A DNA stretch of 64,000 nucleotides, taken from positions 1 to 64,000 of the forward strand of contig NZ_JAECVR010000014.1 of NCBI RefSeq assembly GCF_016055185.1, in the 5' to 3' direction. A program made the position numbers and the translations under genes. The notes beneath the pieces were generated by a model. That model was not told where the DNA came from and ran no database searches. It worked only from the letters and a program-made list of their open reading frames with translations. Positions 20,131 to 28,140 of the stretch are shown piece after piece. Each line of letters opens with the position of its first letter. Within the stretch, counting starts at the first letter, position 1. The stretch is from Paenactinomyces guangxiensis. Lineage in GTDB: Bacteria; Bacillota; Bacilli; Thermoactinomycetales; Thermoactinomycetaceae.

Positions 20131-20646
20131 AAAAATCCCACACTCCTTAACCGGTTTGATATTAGAAAAAACCGATCACATGTTCTCACCTGTAATCCCA
20201 TTTTACCACGTTGCCCTCAATTTGCCACCTTCAAAATCTTAAAAAATCGATTTACCCATTTTTTTCGACGTGAGGTTACAGGATGCCTTCTTTTTTCGAT
20301 AAAAAATGACTAAATTCGTTTCTGCCTCTCCAACATTCTTTTTTTATCGAATGGTTGATGGTAAACTTAAAATGATTTGACATTTTCGACGGGTAAAATC
20401 AACCAGTTCAATAGATTAGGATAGGGTTGCCAGTCGTGCAAATAAGGTTTAAACCCGCCCTGATAAGTATAAAAGGGTCTCAGGTACAGAGTAAGTAATT
20501 TTTTAACCTTAATCTTAAAGCATAATCCCGATATAATCAATATGAAATTTTGAAAGTTGCCTGATTTTTCGGTTCGTAACGACAAAATACTTGCATTTTA
20601 TACAAAAAACTTAAAAGCATTGTCGACTGCTTCATTCTCGGTTATT
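20131..20646. other. Non-coding stretch, nothing assigned
   Basis: AT-rich sequence upstream of the gene at 19918. Short ORFs on both strands lack ribosome binding sites and protein-like composition. I see no RNA structure that I recognise. Confidence 0.5.
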
Positions 20647-20778
20647 TTACCTTGCCGCTGTAATTCGCAACACCTGACCGGTGTTATTTTCTCTGTTTTG
20701 ATTGGGAGCTAAGACTTGTAGACCCGGGGTCAGCAGGAGTCCAAACAGACATAATACTCAGAAAAAGGCATTTGCCAA
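20647..20778 (-). pseudogene. Possible small secreted peptide gene with an in-frame TGA
   Basis: On the minus strand, a GAGGAGGG site is followed after 7 bases by TTG (20778). The frame reads MANAFF, then TGA at codon 7 (20760-20758), then a signal-peptide-like run VLCLFGLLLTPGLQVLA and a polar tail to a TAA at 20649-20647, for 43 codons. A strong promoter (20811-20839) lies just upstream. A TGG to TGA change would explain the broken frame. This is an inference from composition and context only. Confidence 0.35.
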
Positions 20779-20810
20779 TGTAGAACCCTCCTCTACTCAT
20801 CTTGGAAACT

Positions 20811-20839
20811 ATTATACAAAAAAGTCTGAATACAGACAA
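20811..20839 (-). promoter_or_regulatory. Strong minus-strand promoter
   Basis: Read on the minus strand: TTGTCT (20839-20834), 17-base spacer, perfect TATAAT (20816-20811). It points to the small peptide frame at 20778-20647. Confidence 0.65.
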
Positions 20840-20994
20840 GGGGGTTGATTTCACTTTTTTATATTTTTATGTTTCAGTGGCTGCAAAATATAAGTTTGTT
20901 GTTTTTTGTCTGCTGCCCCCTGATTTACCCGATTTATGTCGAGGTTGTTTCAGGTATTTCGCTGAGGCGGCAGAGCTTCTCGTTTCATCTCATA

Positions 20995-21033
20995 AATAAA
21001 AAACTCCTCCTTCATCTGTTGAGGAAGGAGGAG
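20995..21033 (-). terminator. Terminator for the DUF2892 gene
   Basis: The 9-bp stem CTCCTCCTT / AAGGAGGAG (21004-21033) is followed, on the minus strand, by TTTTTTATTT. It lies 80 bases downstream of the gene at 21114-21377. Confidence 0.8.
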
Positions 21034-21113
21034 AAAAAAACGGTTAAGGGTGTGGGAAAATTTACTTTCTGCGTCTTTGTTACAATGAATCAGACCAAAC
21101 TGTTTTTGGCGAT

Positions 21114-21377
21114 TTACAGAGAAGTATGATCCTGATGGGCCATCGAATTCCCAAGGATCTGATGATCAGTATGATCTTTGGGCTTTTCACCCGTAGACTT
21201 GCCTAACAAAGCTAACATGGGACAAAAGCGGGTAATGCCTTCTGCTACTTTCATTGCGGAAAGGGTAGCGATCATGAAAGGAAAATCTCTACGCCCACGA
21301 GAAGCACTCCATGCCAATCCTACCAGACCACAACTGATTCGCATGATGGCATCCCAAGTTCCAACGTTTTTGCGCAT
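21114..21377 (-). CDS. DUF2892 (YgaP-like) membrane protein
   Basis: An 87-aa protein starting MRKNVGTWDAIMRISCGLVGL, the hallmark of the DUF2892 family of small inner-membrane proteins, with hydrophobic segments near residues 10-25 and 32-47. In other bacteria this domain often follows a rhodanese domain, which is not present here. The His/Asp-rich tail (DHTDHQ) is unusual. AAAGGAG precedes the ATG. Its function is unknown. Confidence 0.85.
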   Translation of the reverse strand: MRKNVGTWDAIMRISCGLVGLAWSASRGRRDFPFMIATLSAMKVAEGITRFCPMLALLGKSTGEKPKDHTDHQILGNSMAHQDHTSL

Positions 21378-21494
21378 GGATACAGCTCCTTTCCTTAACC
21401 GATAAAAATATTATTTGCACTTGAAGGCCACTTATGCGAATGATCCGGGTTTTCCACTGGCAAAACCATGCACTGACAGAAGGAGGGGCTTTTT

Positions 21495-23264
21495 ATGTAT
21501 TTTCGACAATCGGCGGAAGAACAGCAATTCCTCATGGATGTGGCGATGGGCAGAAAAGCGCCCACCCTGGTTATTGTCGGGGGGCAAATTCTCAATGTGT
21601 ACACAGGGCGCCTGGAGCAAAAAGACATTGTTGTCGCCGGACGGCGTATCGCCTTCGTCGGGAGGTCGGAACAGAGCGGGGTCCGGACGGATGCGTCGAC
21701 AAAGATCTTTAATGCAAGTGGAAAAATACTGGTTCCGGGCTATATTGAGCCACATGCCCATCCGTTTCAGCTATATCAGCCGGTAAGCCTGGCGGAAAAA
21801 GTTCTTCCTCTGGGGACAACAACACTGATTCATGATAATCTGTTCTTTTTTGCACAACTTGAAGACGAAAAGATGCTATCTATCTTGAAACAGTTGGACA
21901 ACGCAGCAGTTAAACATTTCTGGTGGGCGAGACTGGACCCCCAGACTCATCTTGCGCAGGAGAAACAGCACCTGTTTTCCTATGAGCGCGTCCGTGAGTT
22001 TTTATCCCACCCGCTGGTTCTGCAAGCGGGTGAACTGACTGATTGGCTTCCCCTTCTGCAAGAAGACCCAACGATGAGCACCTGGATATCAGATGCAAAA
22101 AAATATGGCAAACGAGTAGAGGGGCATGCTCCAGGAGCCTCTTATCGCACCTTATCCCGGCTTGCAGCCGCCGGAGTGACCGGCGACCATGAAAGTATAT
22201 CGGTCGAAGAGGTATGGAACCGGCTGGAATTGGGTTATATGGTAACACTGCGTCATAGTTCCATTCGCCCTGATCTCCCGCAATTGATCAAAGGATTGTT
22301 GGAAAAACAACGGGTTCCCTGGCACCGTTTGATGATGACCACCGATGGGGTAACGCCGCTTTACTTAAAGCCGGGATTTACTGATTATCTCATTCATACG
22401 GCCATCGAAAGCGGTTGTGATCCCATTCATGCTTATCAAATGGTGACAATCAATCCTGCTGTTTATTATCATCTGGATGAGCACCTGGGAGGGATTGCCC
22501 CCGGACGTTTGGCTGATATCAACCTTTTAGCTTCTTTGGAAAGTCCAACTCCCGTCACAGTATTTGCGGAAGGAGAAAAAGTAGCGGACAAAGGAAAATG
22601 TTTAACTCAGCTGCCACAGCTTGATGGGGAACTATTTGCAAAACTGAGATGGCGTCCGGATTTCCGCCTGTCAACGGCTGATTTTTCCATCCCCTGTGAA
22701 CAAGGGCGGAAATTTCCGGTGATTCAGATGGTCAACGCCGTGATCACCAAAATGACGGAGGAGACGCTGGTACAGCACAACGGTCAAATCCAATGGGCAG
22801 AGGATGATGACCGATTGCTTGCATTCCTTGTGGACCGCCACGGCAAATGGATTACACCGGGAGTGATTCACGGATTTGCTAAGGGGATTGACGGATTGGC
22901 CTCCAGTTATACCGGTTCCCATGATCTGTTGGTGATCGGAAGAGACCCGGAAATGATGGCTGAAGCGGCAAACCGTGTGCTGGAACAGGGGGGCGGAATC
23001 GTTTGGATTCAAGATCAATCTGTTTATATGAATCTTTCTCTTCCCATTGCCGGATGGATTAGCCGTGACCCGATTGACCAACTGATCACCCAATTGGAAC
23101 CGTTTGTTGACAGGCTGCGCGCGTTTGGGTATCCATACTCTGATCCGCTTTATTCATTTCTGTTCCTCTCCTCAACCCATTTGCCCCAGGTGCGGTTAAC
23201 GGCCAATGGGCTGATGAGAGTGAAGGATAAAAAGATTTTATACCCGGCGGTACAAAGAGGCTGA
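21495..23264 (+). CDS. yerA: Adenine deaminase-like amidohydrolase, YerA type
   Basis: A 589-aa metal-dependent amidohydrolase. After a short N-terminal extension the composite fold starts with VGGQILNVYTGR. The metal-binding HxH is in GYIEPHAHPFQLY, followed by TLIHDNLFFF, GHAPGASYRTL and MMTTDGVTP in the order seen in adenine deaminases. YerA proteins of Bacillus are annotated as putative adenine deaminases whose activity is less certain than that of AdeC. AGAAGGAGGGG precedes the ATG. It is followed by genes for a deoxyribosyltransferase-like protein and peptidase E, which fits nucleobase salvage. Confidence 0.9.
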   Translation: MYFRQSAEEQQFLMDVAMGRKAPTLVIVGGQILNVYTGRLEQKDIVVAGRRIAFVGRSEQSGVRTDASTKIFNASGKILVPGYIEPHAHPFQLYQPVSLAEKVLPLGTTTLIHDNLFFFAQLEDEKMLSILKQLDNAAVKHFWWARLDPQTHLAQEKQHLFSYERVREFLSHPLVLQAGELTDWLPLLQEDPTMSTWISDAKKYGKRVEGHAPGASYRTLSRLAAAGVTGDHESISVEEVWNRLELGYMVTLRHSSIRPDLPQLIKGLLEKQRVPWHRLMMTTDGVTPLYLKPGFTDYLIHTAIESGCDPIHAYQMVTINPAVYYHLDEHLGGIAPGRLADINLLASLESPTPVTVFAEGEKVADKGKCLTQLPQLDGELFAKLRWRPDFRLSTADFSIPCEQGRKFPVIQMVNAVITKMTEETLVQHNGQIQWAEDDDRLLAFLVDRHGKWITPGVIHGFAKGIDGLASSYTGSHDLLVIGRDPEMMAEAANRVLEQGGGIVWIQDQSVYMNLSLPIAGWISRDPIDQLITQLEPFVDRLRAFGYPYSDPLYSFLFLSSTHLPQVRLTANGLMRVKDKKILYPAVQRG

Positions 23265-23309
23265 GATACCGTGGGCAATGGAAGCATAAACGAAGGCAGG
23301 GCTTTGTTT

Positions 23310-23726
23310 ATGAAAGTATATATAGCGATAAAATATTTTGCAGATTTGAGGAATCGGGACCTGATTGAAGAATTGTCAGCGATGTTCGAGAAAAACGGGC
23401 ATCAGACCGTTTGTGTAATACGCGATGTGGAAAAGTGGGGAGTATTACATTTTTCCCCTCAGGAACTGATGAAGTTATCTTTGCAAGAAATTGATTCCTG
23501 TGATCTGGTTCTGGTCGACTTATCTTTTAAAGGTGTAGGTCTGGGGATCGAAGCAGGTTATGCTTACGCAAAAGGAAAGCCGATTATCACGATTGCAAAG
23601 AAAAATAGGGATATTTCAGCCACATTAACAGGAATATCTGAAAAAATATGCTTTTACCGTAATATAACAGACTTGGATGTTCATTTCCTGTTGGATCCTT
23701 TTATGGAAAATAGGCAGCAGATGTAA
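23310..23726 (+). CDS. Nucleoside 2-deoxyribosyltransferase-like protein
   Basis: A protein of 138 aa from the ATG at 23310 (MKVYIAIKYF). It has a Rossmann-like start, the central SCDLVLVDLSFKGVGLGIEAGYAYAKGKP region with the Asp and Glu typical of this superfamily, and a C-terminal YRNITDL. These enzymes move deoxyribose between bases or hydrolyse deoxynucleotides. An in-frame GTG at 23271 would add 13 residues. The ribosome binding site for either start is only fair. It lies 45 bases after yerA, consistent with a salvage operon. Confidence 0.8.
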   Translation: MKVYIAIKYFADLRNRDLIEELSAMFEKNGHQTVCVIRDVEKWGVLHFSPQELMKLSLQEIDSCDLVLVDLSFKGVGLGIEAGYAYAKGKPIITIAKKNRDISATLTGISEKICFYRNITDLDVHFLLDPFMENRQQM

Positions 23727-23738
23727 AGGAGGGGGAAC

Positions 23739-24438
23739 ATGCGGCAAATTATCGCGATGGGCGGGGGCGGTTTTTCGATGGAGCCGGAAAATCTATTATT
23801 GGATCAATATATCCTGGATCAGGTTGGGAAAGACCGCCCAAAAATTTGTTTTATTCCCACTGCCATCTCAGGATTATGTGGATCGTTTTTACCGTTTTTT
23901 TGAAAAGCTTCGCTGTATCCCTTCACATGTAACCCTGTTTTTACCGGAAGTAAAGGAGATTGAGGACTTTTTGCTCTCACAGGATATTCTCTATGTAGGC
24001 GGGGGAAGTACACGAAATTTGCTGGCTTTATGGCGGGAATGGGGGATTGATCAAACGGTGCGGCGTGCCTGGGAAAAAGGGATCGTTCTGGCGGGGATCA
24101 GTGCGGGTGGCATCTGCTGGTTTGAAGAAGGAGTAACCTCTTCCAATCCCGGCGCTTTTACCGGAATTCAGGCGTTGAGAATGTTGCCGGGCAGTTTTTG
24201 CCCGCATTATGACGGAGAAAGGGACAGAAGGCCTTCCTTTCACCGGTTATTATTGTCCGGTCAAAGCAAAAGCGGAATCGCCTGTGATGATGGAGCTGCA
24301 GTACATTTTGCGGGTACAAAGGTGCTAAGGGCAGTCAGTTCCAGAAGAGAGGCAAAAGCATACCAGGTTTACTGCCATCAGGGCAGGGTGGAGGAAATAG
24401 AATTTAATATGCAGTTTCTCGGATCAGAAACAAATTAA
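23739..24438 (+). pseudogene. pepE: Peptidase E (S51 family), disrupted by a single-base frameshift
   Basis: The ATG at 23739 follows a perfect AAGGAGGGGG. The first frame encodes MRQIIAMGGGGFSMEPENLL up to KICFIPTA and then closes at 23903. The homologous sequence goes on in the next frame from about 23866 (SQDYVDRFYRFFEKL) to 24438. That part holds the GGGSTRNLLALW motif, the nucleophile Ser in GISAGGICWF, the His of CPHYDGE and the Asp of CDDGAAVHF. Removing one base near 23865 gives an intact protein of about 232 aa, the normal length for aspartyl dipeptidases. It could be a recent inactivation or a sequencing error. Confidence 0.88.
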
Positions 24439-24459
24439 GCAAATGAAACACTGACAATA

Positions 24460-24502
24460 AGAAAACCGCTACCGGGAAGTGCCCAACTCCCTTAGCGGTT
24501 TT
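24460..24502. terminator. Bidirectional terminator between pepE and sodC
   Basis: Stem AAAACCGCT / AGCGGTTTT with an inner GGGA/TCCC, with T-rich tails on both strands. It closely resembles the terminator at 25157-25201. Confidence 0.85.
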
Positions 24503-24529
24503 CTCTCCGGAGTTTTGCCCGGAGAGATG

Positions 24530-25078
24530 TTACTTGATAACCCCGCACGCAATCCGGGAGCCTGAGTTTCCGGAAGGATCTGTTCGGTAATCATCTGCAC
24601 TCTCATGAATAACCAATGCGGTGCCTCCGTCTTTACGCAGGGAATTTTTCTGCCCCGGGTCCAGGCTGACATTTTTTACAATAAACTCTGCTTTCCCCTT
24701 ACCTTCTTTACTCACTTCAAGATTTGGCAAGTCGCCGGCATGGGGGCCGTGCGAACTTTCTGAACCATGTTTTTTCATGTCCGGATTGAAGTGACCGCCT
24801 GCAGATTTAAAATCCGGTGCAGTGCAGTTGCCATTTTCGTGAATATGAAATCCGTGCTTTCCGGGAGTCAGATTGGAGACTTCAACATTGAGTTTGACGC
24901 CGTTTTCCACTTCGCTGAGCATGGCCATGCCTATTTTTTCGCTTTTTGCATTCATTAGATCTACGTGGATCATTTCAGTTTTTGTGGTACTTTCTTTGGT
25001 TACCGGTTTGTCTTCATTACAAGCGGCACAGAAAAGAGTGAGTACTGCCGTCAACCATATACTCAGACTTTTTTTCAT
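24530..25078 (-). CDS. sodC: Cu/Zn superoxide dismutase-like lipoprotein
   Basis: A 182-aa protein with a signal peptide ending in a lipobox-like CAAC, then a superoxide dismutase domain. The copper ligands are in HGFHIHENGNC, further His in GGHFNPDMKKHG and HGPHAGDLPN, and the last ligand in VIHESADDY. The Asp after the zinc His is present, as is the C-terminal SGSRIACGVIK. I chose the inner ATG at 25078, six bases after AGGAGG; the ATG at 25084 touches that site. Bacillus YojM is the closest type, and some members of that type have reduced activity. Confidence 0.92.
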   Translation of the reverse strand: MKKSLSIWLTAVLTLFCAACNEDKPVTKESTTKTEMIHVDLMNAKSEKIGMAMLSEVENGVKLNVEVSNLTPGKHGFHIHENGNCTAPDFKSAGGHFNPDMKKHGSESSHGPHAGDLPNLEVSKEGKGKAEFIVKNVSLDPGQKNSLRKDGGTALVIHESADDYRTDPSGNSGSRIACGVIK

Positions 25079-25156
25079 CTTCATCCTCCTGTTTTTCTGC
25101 GATGATATATAAGATTCAATAAGTTCTATTTTTTTCCTTCCACTTTTTAGTGTTCA

Positions 25157-25201
25157 CGAAAAAACCGCTATGAGGAAGTGAATTAACTTCCCATAGCGGT
25201 T
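25157..25201 (-). terminator. Terminator overlapping the 3' end of the ABC ATPase gene
   Basis: On the minus strand AACCGCTATGGGAAGT pairs with ACTTCC-CATAGCGGTT (one bulge), followed by six T. The 5' arm contains the last codons of the gene at 25183-26007, so the stem spans its stop codon. It protects sodC from read-through. Confidence 0.88.
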
Positions 25202-26007
25202 AAAGGCTGTTCGCTGAGTTGCCTCCCTTTTCCGTGCGGGATGCATAAAGGTGTTCCAAAGAAAGGATCGACAATTACCTGGGCTTGCAGATGAAAAACA
25301 TCTTTGACCATCTGTTTTGTGACGATAAGTTCCGGTGGGCCCTGGTTGTAAACTTTTTGCTCATGGATCGCCACCATGTGATGGGCATATCTGCAAGCCA
25401 AGTTTACATCATGCAAAACCATGACAATCGTGCGGCCTTCCCGTTCGTTTAATTCATACAACAGATCCAGGATTTCAATTTGATGGGTTAAATCAAGGTA
25501 AGTCGTAGGCTCGTCCAACAGGATGATATCCGTATCCTGGGCGAGGGTCATCGCAATCCAGCAACGTTGACGTTGTCCCCCTGACAGTGCATCGACCGGA
25601 TGCTCTGCGAGAGAGGTCAACCCGGTTACTTCCAGTGCCCAATTCACTTTGGCCTCATCTTCCTTGGACCACTGTTTGGTCCATGACTGATAAGGGTAAC
25701 GACCCTGTTTGACCAATTGAATTACACTCAGCCCCTCCGGAGCATCGGGCCCCTGGGGTAGAATGGCTAACTGTTTGGCAACTTCTCTTGTCGACTGTTT
25801 AGCAATCTCTTTTCCATTTAACAGAACACTTCCGGTTCGCGGCTTGAGTAACCGTGCAAGGGACCGGAGCAAGGTGGATTTTCCGCAACCGTTGCTGCCA
25901 ACTAAAACAGTTATTTTGCCCTGGGGAATGAGGAGGTCCAGCTCACGGATAATGGGTGATGAACCGTAAGAAAGAGTCAGGTTTTTCGTTTTCAGCCCTT
26001 TTGACAA
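25183..26007 (-). CDS. Iron-siderophore ABC transporter ATP-binding protein (FecE/YusV type)
   Basis: A 274-aa single ABC ATPase: Walker [10 protein letters not shown], signature LSGGQRQR, Walker [10 protein letters not shown]-loop in MVLHDVN. The sequence fits FecE/FhuC/YusV proteins that power ferric-siderophore import. The TTG at 26007 follows GGAGGG at a good distance; upstream in-frame ATGs add about 50 residues of non-ABC sequence. No permease or binding protein lies nearby, as with the orphan YusV of Bacillus subtilis, which serves permeases encoded elsewhere. A Fur-type box lies upstream. Confidence 0.9.
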   Translation of the reverse strand: MSKGLKTKNLTLSYGSSPIIRELDLLIPQGKITVLVGSNGCGKSTLLRSLARLLKPRTGSVLLNGKEIAKQSTREVAKQLAILPQGPDAPEGLSVIQLVKQGRYPYQSWTKQWSKEDEAKVNWALEVTGLTSLAEHPVDALSGGQRQRCWIAMTLAQDTDIILLDEPTTYLDLTHQIEILDLLYELNEREGRTIVMVLHDVNLACRYAHHMVAIHEQKVYNQGPPELIVTKQMVKDVFHLQAQVIVDPFFGTPLCIPHGKGRQLSEQPLTAMGS

Positions 26008-26135
26008 GGAAATCGCCCTCCAATATCTTGATCTGGGAAAACTGTCACCAGAGGCGCTTGTTAACCTTTCTCCGTGCATCTTTATAGGATAAATATATAA
26101 CAATGTCCGAACAGCATAGTCTTCTATCTGTTCCC

Positions 26136-26185
26136 ATTTTATGAGAAACATTATCAATCGTCAATGGGAATGATAATAATTTTCA
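26136..26185 (-). promoter_or_regulatory. Promoter with Fur box for the siderophore ATPase gene
   Basis: Minus-strand TTGACG (26164-26159), 17-base spacer and TAAAAT (26141-26136). Just upstream, 26171-26185 reads TGATAATAATTTTCA, which differs from the 7-1-7 Fur box TGATAATNATTATCA at one position. A second partial half-site (ATTATCA) overlaps the spacer. Iron-dependent repression is the likely control. Confidence 0.8.
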
Positions 26186-26632
26186 ATAAAATTTTTTGTC
26201 CTTCATTTGTTGTATAATTATTGGAATGAACATCTATTTTACACCTTTTTTTACATTTGATAGCAATAAAGAAAATGGATTATAATGAAAATATTAGGCG
26301 CTAAAAAAGTAAAACTTTAGGATTGATTGAAACGATTGTCTCTAAAAAATCGTTAGCTTTATTAGTGGTGTATGAAACGGGTTGGTTAAACAGGATACCG
26401 GCAGGTCTAATAAGGAATAAACATCTCTTTTTGGTAAAAAATAATCAAAACTTGCCGGGGGCTTTTGGTTTCATTTTTAAAACACAGGAAAAATCAGGTT
26501 CCTTCCGCCGGCCGGACCGGGATATATGTTTCATGAATGCACGGATGATCATTTGTTAACTTGCTCTTTTAAAACTGCATGGCTATAATACAATAGGCAC
26601 TTGTATTAGTTTGAAAAAGGGAGATTTTCTTC
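26186..26632 (+). promoter_or_regulatory. Promoter region and long leader ahead of the O-antigen-ligase-like gene
   Basis: Two plus-strand promoters are visible: TTGATA (26257-26262) with TATAAT (26281-26286), spacer 18, and TTGCTC (26561-26566) with TATAAT (26584-26589), spacer 17. The second starts close to the gene. The first would make a leader of about 340 bases, in which I see no certain gene or known riboswitch. A 78-codon frame at 26323-26559 has no ribosome binding site. Confidence 0.55.
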
Positions 26633-27976
26633 TTGAAACCCGATATAAACAAAGCTTGGATCATGCGGATCACTCAATTTCTATACTTTTCGATCCTAAT
26701 TTCTCCATTTTTACCTCCAGTTGCGTTAGTAATGGTGGGAGTGGTGACTCTCTTAATTTATAGAGGTAAATGGAAATTCAAAGGCTGGCCGGAGGGAATT
26801 TTCGTCGCCTTTTTCTTTTTGACACTGGTCAGCTGGTTTTTTAACCCGGCCTGGTTTTACTGGATTCCTGTCGGTGTCATCCCGCTCATTACCTTTTCGC
26901 TCTTTTTCCTTTTAACTTATTGGATCAGGAACATAGTGGGCTGGTCATGGCAGGAAGTGCAAAAGATTTATCTCCAATTTTGGTTGGGCGGCATTTACGT
27001 TGCGGCTATTGTGATTATCCAGCAGGTTGACTGGCCGGTAATCAACGACTCCTGGATTGGAAGTATCATTCATTTTTATAATGAATTCCGCTGGCAAGCT
27101 GAAAGTTCTGTTCGAAGCGTGGGAACATCGGGAAACTCAAACTTGGCTGCGGCATTATTAATTTGTTTTGCCCTGTTAAGCATATACTCATTGTCCGTTC
27201 TGACACAAGTCTGGCAAAGAATTGCCGCTCTTGGTGCCTTTCTTCTGTATTGTACCGCTATTTGGTGTACAGGGTCCCGGGGGGCCTGGGTCGGATTGGT
27301 GATGGGCTTAATCGTTCAGGTTTGGATGACAGGGCACCGCAAGCGAACAGTGGCTCTCGTCTCGCTTTTTATCATTCTGGTTACCTTTTTTCCCGAAGCG
27401 ATTCCCAGAAAAGATACACTGGCAAATACGATTGAAGTCCGGTTTAAAGTGTGGTCCACATCACTGGATATTTTTCGGGAACACTGGCTATTGGGAACAT
27501 TGCCGCTCCATTTTGGGCAGATTTTTTCCAAGAAGGCCGGTGTGTATGTTTATCACGCGCATAATGTGTTTTTAGGGATTGCCACAGAATTTGGGGTAGT
27601 TGGTTTAGCTCTGTTTTTGGCCCTGGTTATTACAACGGTCCGCAGAGCACGCCGCTGGAGAAAAACGGCCAATTGCAAAAAGGAGAAGAGGTTGGCGGGG
27701 ATGCTGATTTCACAGACGATTGCCCTGTTAGGCCACAGTATGTATGATTATCCGATCGTATCACCCCAGGTAGGCCTTCTCTTTATGTTGAGTGTTATTG
27801 TGATCCATACCCAGTATGAACGCCGGTGCTTGAGCAGACCCAAATGGAGTGAACAGGAAAACGGAGAACCGGGTAATATTCCATACTCCTCTGTCTCATC
27901 CCTTTTCTTTTTCATGAAGAACTATGTGCGCAATACGATTTCACAGTGGTTGTTAACCTATAAAAAACGGGCTTAG
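26633..27976 (+). CDS. O-antigen ligase/polymerase-like membrane protein
   Basis: A 447-aa integral membrane protein with roughly ten hydrophobic segments and a large loop between about residues 255 and 310. The Wzy_C-type motif TGSRGAWVGLVMGL and the preceding GTSGNSNLAAALL place it in the O-antigen ligase superfamily, which joins or polymerises lipid-linked glycans outside the membrane. In Gram-positives the substrate may be a cell-wall or exopolysaccharide. It is a single gene without neighbouring glycosyltransferases, so the glycan is unknown. The TTG start follows AAAAAGGGAG. Confidence 0.82.
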   Translation: MKPDINKAWIMRITQFLYFSILISPFLPPVALVMVGVVTLLIYRGKWKFKGWPEGIFVAFFFLTLVSWFFNPAWFYWIPVGVIPLITFSLFFLLTYWIRNIVGWSWQEVQKIYLQFWLGGIYVAAIVIIQQVDWPVINDSWIGSIIHFYNEFRWQAESSVRSVGTSGNSNLAAALLICFALLSIYSLSVLTQVWQRIAALGAFLLYCTAIWCTGSRGAWVGLVMGLIVQVWMTGHRKRTVALVSLFIILVTFFPEAIPRKDTLANTIEVRFKVWSTSLDIFREHWLLGTLPLHFGQIFSKKAGVYVYHAHNVFLGIATEFGVVGLALFLALVITTVRRARRWRKTANCKKEKRLAGMLISQTIALLGHSMYDYPIVSPQVGLLFMLSVIVIHTQYERRCLSRPKWSEQENGEPGNIPYSSVSSLFFFMKNYVRNTISQWLLTYKKRA

Positions 27977-28037
27977 GTACAGAACGGACACTGATTAAAA
28001 AACTTGGTATCAACGTCCGCAAAAGAGCGGTTGGTGT

Positions 28038-28062
28038 GGGCCTGGATGAGTAATCCGGGCTC
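28038..28062 (+). other. Hairpin between the ligase-like gene and the LysM-3D gene
   Basis: GGGCCTGGAT pairs with ATCCGGGCTC around GAGTA, with G-T wobbles, followed by CTTTGCTG rather than a clean T-run. It may be a weak terminator for the upstream gene or a leader structure for the downstream one. Confidence 0.45.
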
Positions 28063-28140
28063 CTTTGCTGTATAAAAGGCTTCTTTTCTGACCATGCTGT
28101 TACCAACTCTATCAATCTATGAAACATGGGGTGGTAACTG

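Larger units (their letters stand above)
20779..21113. other. Intergenic stretch with promoter and terminator only
   Basis: Besides the minus-strand promoter at 20811-20839 and the terminator at 20995-21033, an AT-rich plus-strand frame runs from 20845 to 21129. It is hydrophobic but lacks a usable ribosome binding site and would run through the terminator, so I do not call it. Confidence 0.5.

Noticed and set aside
20845-21129. 94-codon hydrophobic plus-strand ORF
   Set aside because: No ribosome binding site at the right distance, low-complexity AT-rich translation, and it crosses a minus-strand terminator.
26323-26559. 78-codon ORF in the leader of the O-antigen-ligase-like gene
   Set aside because: No ribosome binding site and no recognisable domain; better explained as leader.
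27977-28140. c-di-AMP (ydaO-type) riboswitch before the LysM-3D gene
   Set aside because: The conserved aptamer segments I know for that class are not present.
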